64,000 nucleotides of DNA from contig NC_005295.2 of the NCBI RefSeq assembly GCF_000026005.1, positions 868,001 through 932,000 of the forward strand, in the 5' to 3' direction. This DNA is from Ehrlichia ruminantium str. Welgevonden (GTDB taxonomy: Bacteria; Pseudomonadota; Alphaproteobacteria; Rickettsiales; Anaplasmataceae). The notes beneath the pieces were generated by a model, which saw only the letters and a program-made list of their open reading frames with translations, had not been told where the DNA came from and did no database searches. This document shows positions 10,414-20,357 of this stretch, piece after piece. Each line of letters begins with the position of its first letter. The stretch's first letter is position 1. A program made the position numbers and the translations under genes.

Positions 10414-11357
10414 CACAAGTTACTACTAAGAAGTCTCATTCAATTAATTTTTCAGAATGAAGCTATAGTAGTTTACATTTTATGTTATTCTGAAATGTAT
10501 ATTTACCAGTTACAAAATTAATTTTTCTAGTTTAATATAAAACATATCATCTTAGACTTATAATAATTAATAATACAGCTCTGCTGAAAACACAAATATA
10601 CAACTGATAATCCATTTCATACTTTACTATAATCACAACTTTATACTTTTAAATTGATAATTTCTTAGCTAGATTAATAAATAACCACAACAATACAATA
10701 TTTAAATATAACTAACAATATAAACACATCAGTAAGTACTCTACTTCTTAAAAGTTTTACTACAAATTAGTAATAAATACTCAAACTTATATTTCAAATG
10801 TATACTAGCTAGATTACATAAGCACGTATAGATTTATAAATACTACAAAAACATATATAATTATTATATAAACTTTGAAATAAGAAAATAAACGTATCTT
10901 AATACAATTTACTAAAACTTAGGCTGTAATGCTACTTACAATTTTATACTTTAAAAATGTATTTCCTTAATTAAGAATATCACATAATGCATATAGTAAG
11001 CATATCAATTTGTAATATACAAAAGTTTAATACCTAACCAACCTATTGTAATCACTTATACAATTCTACAATTTATAACTAACAACATTCAGAAACACAA
11101 TATTTTTTAAGTTTAGAGACCTTAAATATACTGATATTGACTGAACGACAACTCAATATTTTATATTAAACAATATATATGTACACACTTTTATATTATG
11201 ATTACATAATTGATGCTTATGTGATATAATTCGGATGTATACTAAATATAGGACACAAAGCCGTCCATATTTCTAGCTACCCAATATTATAATCACCTAA
11301 GATTAAAATACCTACTTAAACCATTACAATAAACAAACATATTCTATGGTAACATCA
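10414..11357. other. AT-rich spacer, no gene seen
   Basis: About 940 bp with stops in every frame. Just after dut there is an inverted repeat: a nine-base arm at 10450-10458 pairs with 10487-10495, leaving a 28-nt loop; it lacks a T-run, so a terminator role is doubtful. Two weak promoter candidates for the next gene are TTGACT 18 nt before TATATT (11138-11167) and an extended -10, TGATATAAT, at 11222-11230. Confidence 0.45.
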
Positions 11358-11957
11358 ATGACATTTTATGAAACAAGATTCCCAGAAGATATTTCTTATG
11401 GATCAACTGGCGGTCCAGAATTTACAACAAGTATTATAGAAACAAATAACGGTTATGAATACCGCAAAATCAATATATCATATCCACGCAATAAGTATAA
11501 CATAATGTATAGTGTAAAATCAGAAGAAGAATTATTAAAACTAATCAATTTTTTTTACATTCATAAAGGCAAAGCGATTGGATTTCGGTTTAAAGATTGG
11601 GCGGATTACAAAGCAATACAACAAAAAATTGGTATAGGAGATAATCATCAAACAACTTTTCAGTTAGTCAAAACATACAAAGTTGACCAATTCTCATATA
11701 TACGTACAATTACAAAGCCAGTAATAAACACAGTAAAAATTTATTATAACGATTCTATCAAAAATAATGGATTCTCTGTTAATTTATCTAATGGACAAAT
11801 AAAATTTGATATAGCACCAAAGGATGGAATAGAAATATTCGCAGATTATGAATTTGATGTTCCAGTAAGATTTGACTCAGACTATCTACCATATTCTATA
11901 GACAACTACAAGCAGTATAATTGTAACAATATCACACTAATAGAAGTGAAAACTTAA
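11358..11957 (+). CDS. DUF2460 / gene transfer agent tail-region protein, orphan
   Basis: A 199-residue protein resembling the DUF2460 family, whose best-known member is a distal tail/baseplate-region protein of the Rhodobacter gene transfer agent. The hallmark start F-x-E-x-RFP is followed by SYGSTGGPEF, the central GFRFKDWADY matches the family motif G-F-R-F-x-D-W-x-D, and the C-terminal VPVRFDSDYL closes the domain. The ATG at 11358 places the motif at the very N-terminus as in homologues; an ATG four codons upstream (11346) is also possible. It stands alone, with no capsid, portal or other tail genes nearby. GTA remnants scattered through alphaproteobacterial genomes are well known. Whether this copy is still used is unknown; the frame is intact, which suggests selection. 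Confidence 0.8.
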   Translation: MTFYETRFPEDISYGSTGGPEFTTSIIETNNGYEYRKINISYPRNKYNIMYSVKSEEELLKLINFFYIHKGKAIGFRFKDWADYKAIQQKIGIGDNHQTTFQLVKTYKVDQFSYIRTITKPVINTVKIYYNDSIKNNGFSVNLSNGQIKFDIAPKDGIEIFADYEFDVPVRFDSDYLPYSIDNYKQYNCNNITLIEVKT

Positions 11958-12972
11958 AAAACCACCTTATATAATAACTTATCTTCAGAAACACGTTCAG
12001 TAATAATTCAATATATACTTATTTACTATTGTAAAACACCATAAGACTACCATAGTTTCTAATTATATACTTATTTGATATTAATCTCATAAATTACACA
12101 CAGTACAACTAAACTACACAATTATTACTGCAAAATAGAGACTTATTATAACCAAAAAAATCACCAACAATTTATAATATATCAAATATCAAATGAGTTT
12201 TTATTTACTATAAAGCCAGTAATCAAACATTTTATAAATAGAAAAATACTCTTAAATATAAATAAATATTATGATCTAAATCTTATTAAGCAATAATCAA
12301 TACAAAAATTTAATAAGTAATATTCTTATTAAATTCTCCCGATTATCTTAATAGGCAATTGCAACACTGCATTTAATACAATTTACTCACATATATAATT
12401 ACATGAATTTTTAAAACAGTCTCTTACCTTTTACAAAAAGTCAGTTGCATAGATATTTTATCAATAGAAAAACTATTTTAAAGATTCATTAAACATAATG
12501 ATCTAAATTTTATTGATTAACAATTAATATAAAAAATAATTTTTTTATTCACATAATAATTTAACTATCCATTGTTTAGCCCAAATATATACCTTATATT
12601 TATACAACTACGATAATAATGTATATATACTTCACACATTAAAAATAAAAAAATAACATAAACAACAAACAAAAGCATTTACAGACTAATAATATTATAA
12701 ATCATTATTTGAAAAATACATTATTGCTTTATGCTTAGCTTAACATAATAAAAATACTATATCACTACCTAACAAATTACTATGAACTAAATTTTCTATT
12801 CTTTTATTGTAATTTTATAATGATAAATTTTAATATCCAGTATAACTAACCACTTTCTCATATATACGTCAAAACAAAATATTACATATCCATTGATACT
12901 TAAACAATTACTTTTCGTATTAACATCCAACTACCTAAAGCTACACAATTAATATAAAAAAATTATATGCAA
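11958..12972. other. AT-rich spacer between convergent genes
   Basis: About 1 kb between the GTA-like gene and the end of virB6-4. A degenerate two-copy repeat may be present: tatgatctaaatcttatt near 12270 resembles aatgatctaaattttatt near 12496, some 226 bp apart, with similar flanks. No gene, RNA or clear terminator is visible. Confidence 0.4.
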
Positions 12973-15900
12973 TCATTGATTATCTAAAATGGATTTTATT
13001 GTACTTTCTAATTTTCTTATATCATCTTCTATGTTTGCTATCTCACTAGGATCAGTAAGCTTTGATTTTTTATCTTTTAAAGATACAAGTAATTGTTCAA
13101 GATCTCTTACCATAGATTCAATATCTTCTTTTGAAAGTTTTCTTTTACCACGTTTCTTAGATTCAGTATCTTCAAAGAATTTATCAAAAGATTCTGATAG
13201 CCCTGTAGATATCTGTTTTGCATATTGATTTACTAAAATTTTAACACCAGACATAATTTTTGGTAAAGAAGTTTTCTTTGTTTTATTAGATGTTGATGTA
13301 CCTTTTTTCTCTTTAGCATTATCTTTACTATCTGTAGACTCTGTTTTCTTAGCCGTACTACTTTTCTTACTTACAGCATCCTTTTCTTCAGATTTTAACG
13401 ACTTAGGAATATGAATAGACTGTGCACCTTCTAGACCCATTTTTTCTTGCAACTTGAATTCCTTACCACTATCAACTTGATGGACAGCAGCTAATCCCTC
13501 TGACATATCATCAGTAACAACAGAAGCTTTTTTCATTCCATGCCCTTCAGTTACTGACTCCTCAGGCATATCTTTAACTGCAAGCTCTTCTGTTAATTCC
13601 ACCTTAGACTCTTCTGCTTCCAAATCATTCTCTAATGTATCATTAGATCCTTTTTCCACATCTGCACTATCACCATCACTATCTACTTCATCAACTTCTG
13701 TACCTTCATCAGAAGAAGTATCATGTCCCTCTTCTTCAGATTCTTCCACATCACGTTTACTATCTTCATCTAGTACACTTGTAGATTCTTCTTCTGTGCT
13801 ACCTTCTTGAGCAGGCTCTACTATATCTGGTTTTTCACTAACCTCTTTATCTACACTAGTATCTTCAGCATTACTATCTCTTTCAGATTCTCCTACCTTA
13901 TCTTGTTCTTCCATTGATGTTTGATCAAGTTGACTATCTTCACTACTTTCCTTATCAATACTTTCACTAGAAGCAGCACTGTCACTGTGTTCTTCTGTTA
14001 CATCTACTACACCTTCACTTTCATTACTTTCCACTTCAACTGCTTCAGGTTTTGTTTCACTACCTTCTTGAGCAGGTTCTACTATATCTGGTTTTCCACT
14101 AACCTCTTTATCTACACTAGCATCTTCAGCATTACTATCTCTTTCAGATTCTCCTACCTTATCTTGTTCTTCCATTGATGTTTGATCAAGTTGACTATCT
14201 TCACTACTTTCCTTATCAATATTTCCACTAGAAGCAGCACTGTCACTGTGTTCTTCTGTTACACTTACTACACCTTCACTTTCATTACTTTCCACTTCAA
14301 CTGCTTCAGGTTTTGTTTCACTACCTTCTTGAGCAGGTTCTACTATATCTGGTTTTCCACTAACTTCTTTACCATCTATACTAGCATCTTCAGCATTACT
14401 ATCTCTTTCAGATTCTCCTACCTTATCTTGTTCTTCCATTGATGTTTGATCAAGTTGACTATCTTCACTACTTTCCTTATCAATACTTTCACTAGAAGCA
14501 GCACTGTCACTGTGTTCTTCTGTTACATTTACTACACCTTCACTTTCATTACCTTCCACTTCAACTGCTTCAGGTTTTGTTCCACTATCTTCCGGAGCAG
14601 GCTCTACTATATCTGGTTTTTCACTAACCTCTTTATCTACACTAGTATCTTCAGCATTACTATCTCTTTCAAATTCTTCTACCTTATCTTGTTCTTCCAT
14701 TGACGTTTGATCAAGTTGACTATCTTCACTACTTTCCTTATCAATACTTTCACTAGAAGCAGCACTGTCACTGTGTTCTTCTGTTACATTTACTACACCT
14801 TCACTTTCATTACCTTCCACTTCAACTGCTTCAGGTTTTGTTCCACTATCTTCCGGAGCAGGCTCTACTATATCTGGTTTTTCACTAACCTCTTTATCTA
14901 CACTAGTATCTTCAGCATTACTATCTCTTTCAAATTCTCCTACCTTATCTTGTTCTTCCATTGATGTTTGATCAAGTTGACTATCTTCACTACTTTCCTT
15001 ATCAATACTTTCACTAGAAGCAGCACTGTCACTGTGTTCTTCTGTTACATTTACTACACCTTCACTTTCATTACCTTCCACTTCAACTGCTTCAGGTTTT
15101 GTTTCACTACCTTCTTGAACAGGCTCTACATTTCCTACTGCAACACCAGGCAATCCTAATTCAAGAGAAGCCACATCTAAAACTTCATTATCAGTAGCAT
15201 AATAAGTATTTGCCTGTAACTCAGGTTCTAATACTTGATCATCACTTTCTGAACCTCTTGACTCAGTACCATCTGAACTCTCTGAACTAGATAATTCAGA
15301 AGCAGTGTCTTGATATTGATCAGATAGCACATTAACAGAAGAATTACCTTCTGCATTCATATCAATTAATTCTTGATCTGAAGTTTGAGGAACATCCAGT
15401 TCCTTCCCAAACGCATCAGAAGTGTGATCTACATCTGGTATACTTTCTATTGTATCTTTATGATCAACTAACTCTTTACTTTCTTCGAATTCATTACTAG
15501 ATTTCTCATCAATAAAATCAGTACTTTCTTGTGTATCATGAGATAAAGGATCTGTATCAAGAAGGCTATCAAAATTTTCATGTCCTAATAACACATTTTC
15601 ATCACTAGCTACTGATTCTCTATCATGATCACTAGTACTAGCATACGATTCATTTTCACTGATTAATGTTTGATCAAAGATTGCCTCTAAATCTTCAGAT
15701 TGTGAAGAAGTTTCCCCCTGTGAAACACCTGTAGAACTAATATCAGATAATCCATCTCCAGATAATTCTACATCTAACGCACTTGGTTGTGTAGTATCAC
15801 TAGGTGATGTAACTGCTTCGCTTCTATCAACTTGTACTTCATCTTGTACATGTACACCAGTTTCACTAGATAATTGCTGCTCAGAAGTTGCTCCTAAAAC

Positions 15901-18900
15901 ATTCAATTCTATTTCTTCAGATTGTGGAGAAGTTTCCCCTTGTGAAACACCTGTAGAACTAATATCAGATAATCCATCTCCAGATAATTCTACATCTAAC
16001 GTACTTGGTTGTGTAGTATCACTAGGTGATGTAACTGCTTCGCTTCTCTCAACTTGTACTCCATCTTGTACATATACACCAACTTCATCAGATAATTGCT
16101 GCTCAGAAGTTGCTCCCAAAACATTTAATTCTATTTCTTCAGATTGTGGAGAAGTTTCCCCTTGTGAAACACCTGTGGAACTAATATTAGATAATCCATC
16201 TCCAGGTAATTCTACATCTAACGCACTTGATTGTGTAGTATCACTAGGTGATGTAACTGCTTCGCTTCTATCAACTTGTACTTCATCTTGTACATGTACA
16301 CCAGTTTCACTAGATAATTGCTGCTCAGGAGTTGCTCCTAAAACATTTAATTCTATTTCTTCAGATTGTGGAGAAGTTTCCCCTTGTGAAACACCTGTGG
16401 AACTAATATTAGATAATCCATCTCCAGGTAATTCTACATCTAATGCACTTGGTTGTGTAGTATCACTAGGTGATGTAACTGCTTCGCTTCTCTCAACTTG
16501 TACTCCATCTTGTACATATACACCAACTTCACTAGATAATTGCTGCTCAGGAGAAGTTTCCCCTTGTGAAACACCTGTGGAACTAATCTCAGATACTCTA
16601 TCTCCAGATAATTCTACATCTAACGCACTTGGTTGTGTAGTATCACTAGGTGATGTAACTGCTTCGCTTCTATCAACTTGTACTTCATCTTGTACATGTA
16701 CACCAGTTTCACTAGATAATGACTGCCCAGAACTTGTTCCTAAAACATTTAATTCTATTACTTCGTGTGGTATAGTTTCCTCTTTTAAAGCACTTGCAGA
16801 AATAAAATCAGATATCTCATCTCTCCCGACATCTAGCATACTTGATTGTGCAGCAGCATTACTATGTAATATATCTTGTCCTGTATCTGGAACAGAAGCA
16901 CTAGATATTTGTGCTGTACCATCTAATCTAGAAATATCATCAATATTTAATCTAGAATAATCAGTCGCTGATAAATCAGAGGAATGTTGAACAGCCATAT
17001 GAGAATTAGCATAATCTTGCGTTACTTGCTCAAAATCATGACCTAAATGCTTATGTAAAGCACTATCTAGCCTATCAATATCATAATTAATATTTATCAA
17101 TGCAGTTTCATCTTTAGTATTTTCACGCATTGTTTTAAGTTGTTCCCTTGCTTCAAGAGCATCTGCTAAATTATCCTTACCTACACGTACATTTCCAGCA
17201 TCATCTAATAAAGAGTGCTGATTTTGTAATTCTAACCTAGTAATAGGACCAGAACTACCTACTACGCCGCCAGCATAGCCTTTAGCAACAGCAGCATCAC
17301 CTATTACATTACCAGCATAATTTGTATCATAAGAATCACCTCTCACATTACCAGTATCAGTTCTTGCAATAGAATGAGGCTCACCTCTTACATTCCCTTC
17401 ATAATTTTTACTACCAGGAGAGCTAGAATCACCTACTAAATTTTTAGCATCATTTTTAACAAAAGGATTAGAATCATCTTCTTTCTGTTTCGGTATATAA
17501 GGACTAGGCTTATGTTGTTCAGGCCCCAATATATGTGCCTTTAAACTATCCAATGCAGCCTTACGATCCTGAACCATATTATGAATTAGTCCACCACTCC
17601 TACTACCTAACATTTTTCCAGCAGCATACCCACCTAAATATTTCATTGCACTCAGTGGAGAAAATCCTAGGTGAGCTCCTATGAAAGCACGAGCATAATT
17701 TAGCTGCTTAAAGTTTGAACTGTGCCTTCTATCATATTCACCATATGAAGATGTCAATCCACCAGCAACTTTACCAGTAAATTTAACAGCATGTCCTAAC
17801 ACAGGAACTTTCTGTAACATATTTAAAGGCCTACGTGCTGTTTCCGTTATATAGTTACCTACTAATAATTTATACGAATCTAAACCTCCATCGATTGTTT
17901 TAAATACCTTACCCACAACAGGAATACTTGAAAAAGTCTTTAGGAATCCTTCCTCATACATACTTGCAATAGTTTGTGACATCATACTACCACCTGCTAG
18001 AGATACAGCAACACTTTGTACAAAAGCACGCATTTGCCATATCAGTAATGCAGCAAGGAATAAAGAACCAACTTCAGACCACAAAATTAAATCTCCAGCA
18101 CGTATTCCTTGAATTAAAGCATAATCATACTGTTCATTTAATTTTTCTTGACTAGTAGGAGTAATAGCAGCTCCATCGATAACATTATCAATAACAGATC
18201 TAATTATTTGTGACTTAAAACTTTGATCACCATACTTATCCAATTCACTTTTACCAGCATCCTTATCTTTTTTAATTCTGTCATCTATAATCTTCAATAC
18301 TTTATTTTGACTATCAGAGGTTATTGTCTTATTTTTCACCAATTTCTCTAACTCAGTCTTTATATCAGCAACCAACCTAGCAACTATATATTTTTTATCA
18401 GTAGTTAGTAGCGCATTAACAAGATGCGACAATTCTTTGAAAGGACTATCTTTTGCAACATTAACACCATGTGGATTACTATCACTTTCAGTATCTGGAT
18501 CAAGGAACGGATAATCTATATACCTAAAATCCTTATACTTGTGATCAGGAGGAACACTAATATATCCACCTCCACCAGTAAACTTATATCTTGCATTACC
18601 AGACATTTTTATATCATCTGGATCATCACTAGAAGCTTTCTTATCACTAACGTTAAAATCTGAAGTTATTCCAATAACTTTTGGATCATACATCTGACCT
18701 GGAGTCCACCCAAATAAACTTTTATCTACTAAACATCCAACTCTACCAAATAAACAAATTTTTACTTTCATCCATTCATTATAACATACCGTAAATCCAA
18801 AAATACGGTAATAATAATTCATAATAAGTGTCCCAAATAATGAAATCAAAGTAAATATTAATATTGCCTGCAACGAGAAACTTATACATTGTGTTAACCA

Positions 18901-20340
18901 ACCATCAAATAAGCTCTTAAATTGAGAAAAAAGAATACCTAACAATAACAATGGCATTAACCCTACTAGAAAGGTAATACCAACAAACGCTGTGAGATAT
19001 ATAACAAAACCATATATGCACAATGCAATATAAATCAGAACAGCAATAACAATTACCAATACAGCAAATATTGAAGAAAAATTGGCAACAATCAATGCTC
19101 TGATTTTTATTTTCCAAATCACTGGAGAAAAAATCTTATCCCTAATCATTATATCCATAAAAGAAAATGGTGCTTGAGGATTATAATCACCTGTATAGCT
19201 ATTAATCATAGCAATAATTTGATCTGTACCATGAATGAATAAACGAAGTAAATGGTTATAAAAGAAATCCCAACTATTAGGAGAAATTAACAATAACATT
19301 AAAGATATTTTCAATAACCTAACAATAATATCAGCAAACGGAGTACGAACAATACCTAGAATATAAGCAAGTGAACCAAATATTAAAAATAAAGTTAATA
19401 AACTAAAAACAAAATTCTTAAATACCGGATTCTTAACTATATTTTTAAAAAGGTCTTCTCCCGCTTTATCTAACCTACCTCTAACTTCCTTTCTAACCCA
19501 TTCAAATGCAGAAAATTCTTGTTCAGCTTTTATCCCATCAATAAAAGTAACTGTATACCCACCAACATTATCATAATAATTTCTATCCAAGATTTTTATA
19601 TATATTTTCCATCCTGGTTTTAATTCAACATCTTTACAAGAAGAATCCTTAATTTTCTTACTACTAGTAGAAATACCATGAGTACCTGCTAATTCTAATG
19701 GTTTATATCCTATATGCATAACAGGAGAAGTTGGATATCTCATATTAGTAATCGTTTCATTTGGTTCAGGATCTTCTGGTCTTTTGAATAATAGGTACGC
19801 ACCATAACCATTTCTAAACCAACAAGGTGGACCATATGTTCCTGTCTCTAAATTGTCTTGAACTCCGGAAATCATTTCACATGATACTTTACATTGATTT
19901 GTACCATTAGAAAACGTCTTCTCTATTTTTTTATAAGGACCACAAACTCTATCAACTGCCAAGATAGCATTATAACGATCTACATCATCATCTCCATAAT
20001 CTGTAGTATTTTTTTGAACTTCAGTTACATTATTACTTTTCTTGGCCCATGAAGTCCACATTCCTTCAGCCCTTAATACAATCGGATGACCATTTGTTAC
20101 ATATCCAGTATATTTCCACCGCACTACTTGATTATCTTCAACAGAATTTCCTAAAGCCTTATTGTCAGACATAAAATTTTCAGAAGTAGGATCAAAATAT
20201 GCAGATACAGAAGTTGTCCTGCCTTCAGTAAATACATCAGCTGGTACACATCTAGGCACCGGATGCTGATTTGATTCACATGCAGTCATCAATAAAAGTA
20301 ACAATAATTTTATAAAATGATTTTTAATAAAATTATACAT
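12973..20340 (-). CDS. virB6-4: Giant VirB6-family type IV secretion protein (VirB6-4)
   Basis: Channel-type component of the VirB type IV secretion system with very large extra domains, 2455 residues. Residues 1-21 form a lipoprotein signal ending in the lipobox MTAC (Cys21). A Cys-containing extracytoplasmic domain follows to about 290. The VirB6/TrbL membrane core spans about 300-520, including SPNSWDFFYNHLL, with a further membrane segment near 745-790. Short GNV-x-G-D repeats lie near 970-1035. Then come two families of long acidic repeats: 74 residues (about 1190-1550) and 87 residues (about 1737-2180). A Lys-rich coiled tail with KKRGKRKLSKED ends the protein. It starts 17 bp after virB6-3 stops, so it is the last gene of the operon. 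The acidic tail has no hydrophobic segments and could be exposed; that is inference. Confidence 0.9.
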   Translation of the reverse strand: MYNFIKNHFIKLLLLLLMTACESNQHPVPRCVPADVFTEGRTTSVSAYFDPTSENFMSDNKALGNSVEDNQVVRWKYTGYVTNGHPIVLRAEGMWTSWAKKSNNVTEVQKNTTDYGDDDVDRYNAILAVDRVCGPYKKIEKTFSNGTNQCKVSCEMISGVQDNLETGTYGPPCWFRNGYGAYLLFKRPEDPEPNETITNMRYPTSPVMHIGYKPLELAGTHGISTSSKKIKDSSCKDVELKPGWKIYIKILDRNYYDNVGGYTVTFIDGIKAEQEFSAFEWVRKEVRGRLDKAGEDLFKNIVKNPVFKNFVFSLLTLFLIFGSLAYILGIVRTPFADIIVRLLKISLMLLLISPNSWDFFYNHLLRLFIHGTDQIIAMINSYTGDYNPQAPFSFMDIMIRDKIFSPVIWKIKIRALIVANFSSIFAVLVIVIAVLIYIALCIYGFVIYLTAFVGITFLVGLMPLLLLGILFSQFKSLFDGWLTQCISFSLQAILIFTLISLFGTLIMNYYYRIFGFTVCYNEWMKVKICLFGRVGCLVDKSLFGWTPGQMYDPKVIGITSDFNVSDKKASSDDPDDIKMSGNARYKFTGGGGYISVPPDHKYKDFRYIDYPFLDPDTESDSNPHGVNVAKDSPFKELSHLVNALLTTDKKYIVARLVADIKTELEKLVKNKTITSDSQNKVLKIIDDRIKKDKDAGKSELDKYGDQSFKSQIIRSVIDNVIDGAAITPTSQEKLNEQYDYALIQGIRAGDLILWSEVGSLFLAALLIWQMRAFVQSVAVSLAGGSMMSQTIASMYEEGFLKTFSSIPVVGKVFKTIDGGLDSYKLLVGNYITETARRPLNMLQKVPVLGHAVKFTGKVAGGLTSSYGEYDRRHSSNFKQLNYARAFIGAHLGFSPLSAMKYLGGYAAGKMLGSRSGGLIHNMVQDRKAALDSLKAHILGPEQHKPSPYIPKQKEDDSNPFVKNDAKNLVGDSSSPGSKNYEGNVRGEPHSIARTDTGNVRGDSYDTNYAGNVIGDAAVAKGYAGGVVGSSGPITRLELQNQHSLLDDAGNVRVGKDNLADALEAREQLKTMRENTKDETALININYDIDRLDSALHKHLGHDFEQVTQDYANSHMAVQHSSDLSATDYSRLNIDDISRLDGTAQISSASVPDTGQDILHSNAAAQSSMLDVGRDEISDFISASALKEETIPHEVIELNVLGTSSGQSLSSETGVHVQDEVQVDRSEAVTSPSDTTQPSALDVELSGDRVSEISSTGVSQGETSPEQQLSSEVGVYVQDGVQVERSEAVTSPSDTTQPSALDVELPGDGLSNISSTGVSQGETSPQSEEIELNVLGATPEQQLSSETGVHVQDEVQVDRSEAVTSPSDTTQSSALDVELPGDGLSNISSTGVSQGETSPQSEEIELNVLGATSEQQLSDEVGVYVQDGVQVERSEAVTSPSDTTQPSTLDVELSGDGLSDISSTGVSQGETSPQSEEIELNVLGATSEQQLSSETGVHVQDEVQVDRSEAVTSPSDTTQPSALDVELSGDGLSDISSTGVSQGETSSQSEDLEAIFDQTLISENESYASTSDHDRESVASDENVLLGHENFDSLLDTDPLSHDTQESTDFIDEKSSNEFEESKELVDHKDTIESIPDVDHTSDAFGKELDVPQTSDQELIDMNAEGNSSVNVLSDQYQDTASELSSSESSDGTESRGSESDDQVLEPELQANTYYATDNEVLDVASLELGLPGVAVGNVEPVQEGSETKPEAVEVEGNESEGVVNVTEEHSDSAASSESIDKESSEDSQLDQTSMEEQDKVGEFERDSNAEDTSVDKEVSEKPDIVEPAPEDSGTKPEAVEVEGNESEGVVNVTEEHSDSAASSESIDKESSEDSQLDQTSMEEQDKVEEFERDSNAEDTSVDKEVSEKPDIVEPAPEDSGTKPEAVEVEGNESEGVVNVTEEHSDSAASSESIDKESSEDSQLDQTSMEEQDKVGESERDSNAEDASIDGKEVSGKPDIVEPAQEGSETKPEAVEVESNESEGVVSVTEEHSDSAASSGNIDKESSEDSQLDQTSMEEQDKVGESERDSNAEDASVDKEVSGKPDIVEPAQEGSETKPEAVEVESNESEGVVDVTEEHSDSAASSESIDKESSEDSQLDQTSMEEQDKVGESERDSNAEDTSVDKEVSEKPDIVEPAQEGSTEEESTSVLDEDSKRDVEESEEEGHDTSSDEGTEVDEVDSDGDSADVEKGSNDTLENDLEAEESKVELTEELAVKDMPEESVTEGHGMKKASVVTDDMSEGLAAVHQVDSGKEFKLQEKMGLEGAQSIHIPKSLKSEEKDAVSKKSSTAKKTESTDSKDNAKEKKGTSTSNKTKKTSLPKIMSGVKILVNQYAKQISTGLSESFDKFFEDTESKKRGKRKLSKEDIESMVRDLEQLLVSLKDKKSKLTDPSEIANIEDDIRKLESTIKSILDNQ
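13800..15130 (-). repeat. Coding tandem repeat in virB6-4, 87-residue unit, about 5 copies
   Basis: In-frame direct repeats with spacings of 261, 264, 261 and 261 bp, encoding units around KPEAVEVEGNESEGVV and SAASSESIDKESSEDSQLDQ. Copies are nearly identical, with a few substitutions (SEK to SGK, EDSGT to EGSET) and one three-base insertion giving an 88-residue unit. All spacings are multiples of three. The protein segment is strongly acidic (Glu, Asp, Ser) and has no Cys or aromatic core. High similarity implies recent expansion or gene conversion. Confidence 0.95.
15690..16765 (-). repeat. Coding tandem repeat in virB6-4, 74-residue unit, about 5 copies
   Basis: A second, unrelated in-frame array upstream in the same gene. 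The anchor ggttgtgtagtatcac (with one variant) occurs at 15785, 16007, 16229, 16451 and 16631: three exact 222-bp spacings and one of 180 bp, the last from a unit lacking 14 residues. The unit reads around VQDEVQVDRSEAVTSPSDTT and ISSTGVSQGETSPQSEEIEL. Two alternating subtypes (VHVQDEVQVDRSE and VYVQDGVQVERSE) hint at duplication of two-unit blocks. Confidence 0.93.
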
Positions 20341-20357
20341 ATAACAACATCCAACCG

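Noticed and set aside
10450-10495. Intrinsic terminator of dut
   Set aside because: The inverted repeat has nine-base arms but a 28-nt loop and no following T-run, so I kept it only as a note in the spacer entry.
13921-15159. Series of five similar 63-86-codon frames on the plus strand
   Set aside because: They are the antisense of the 87-residue repeats of virB6-4, spaced exactly like them, without ribosome binding sites. Repetition of one unit creates them.
16175-16960. A 261-codon Cys/Ser-rich frame on the plus strand
   Set aside because: It is antisense to the 74-residue repeats of virB6-4; the lack of stops follows from the repeated Ser/Asp/Glu codons on the coding strand. No start signal and no family resemblance.
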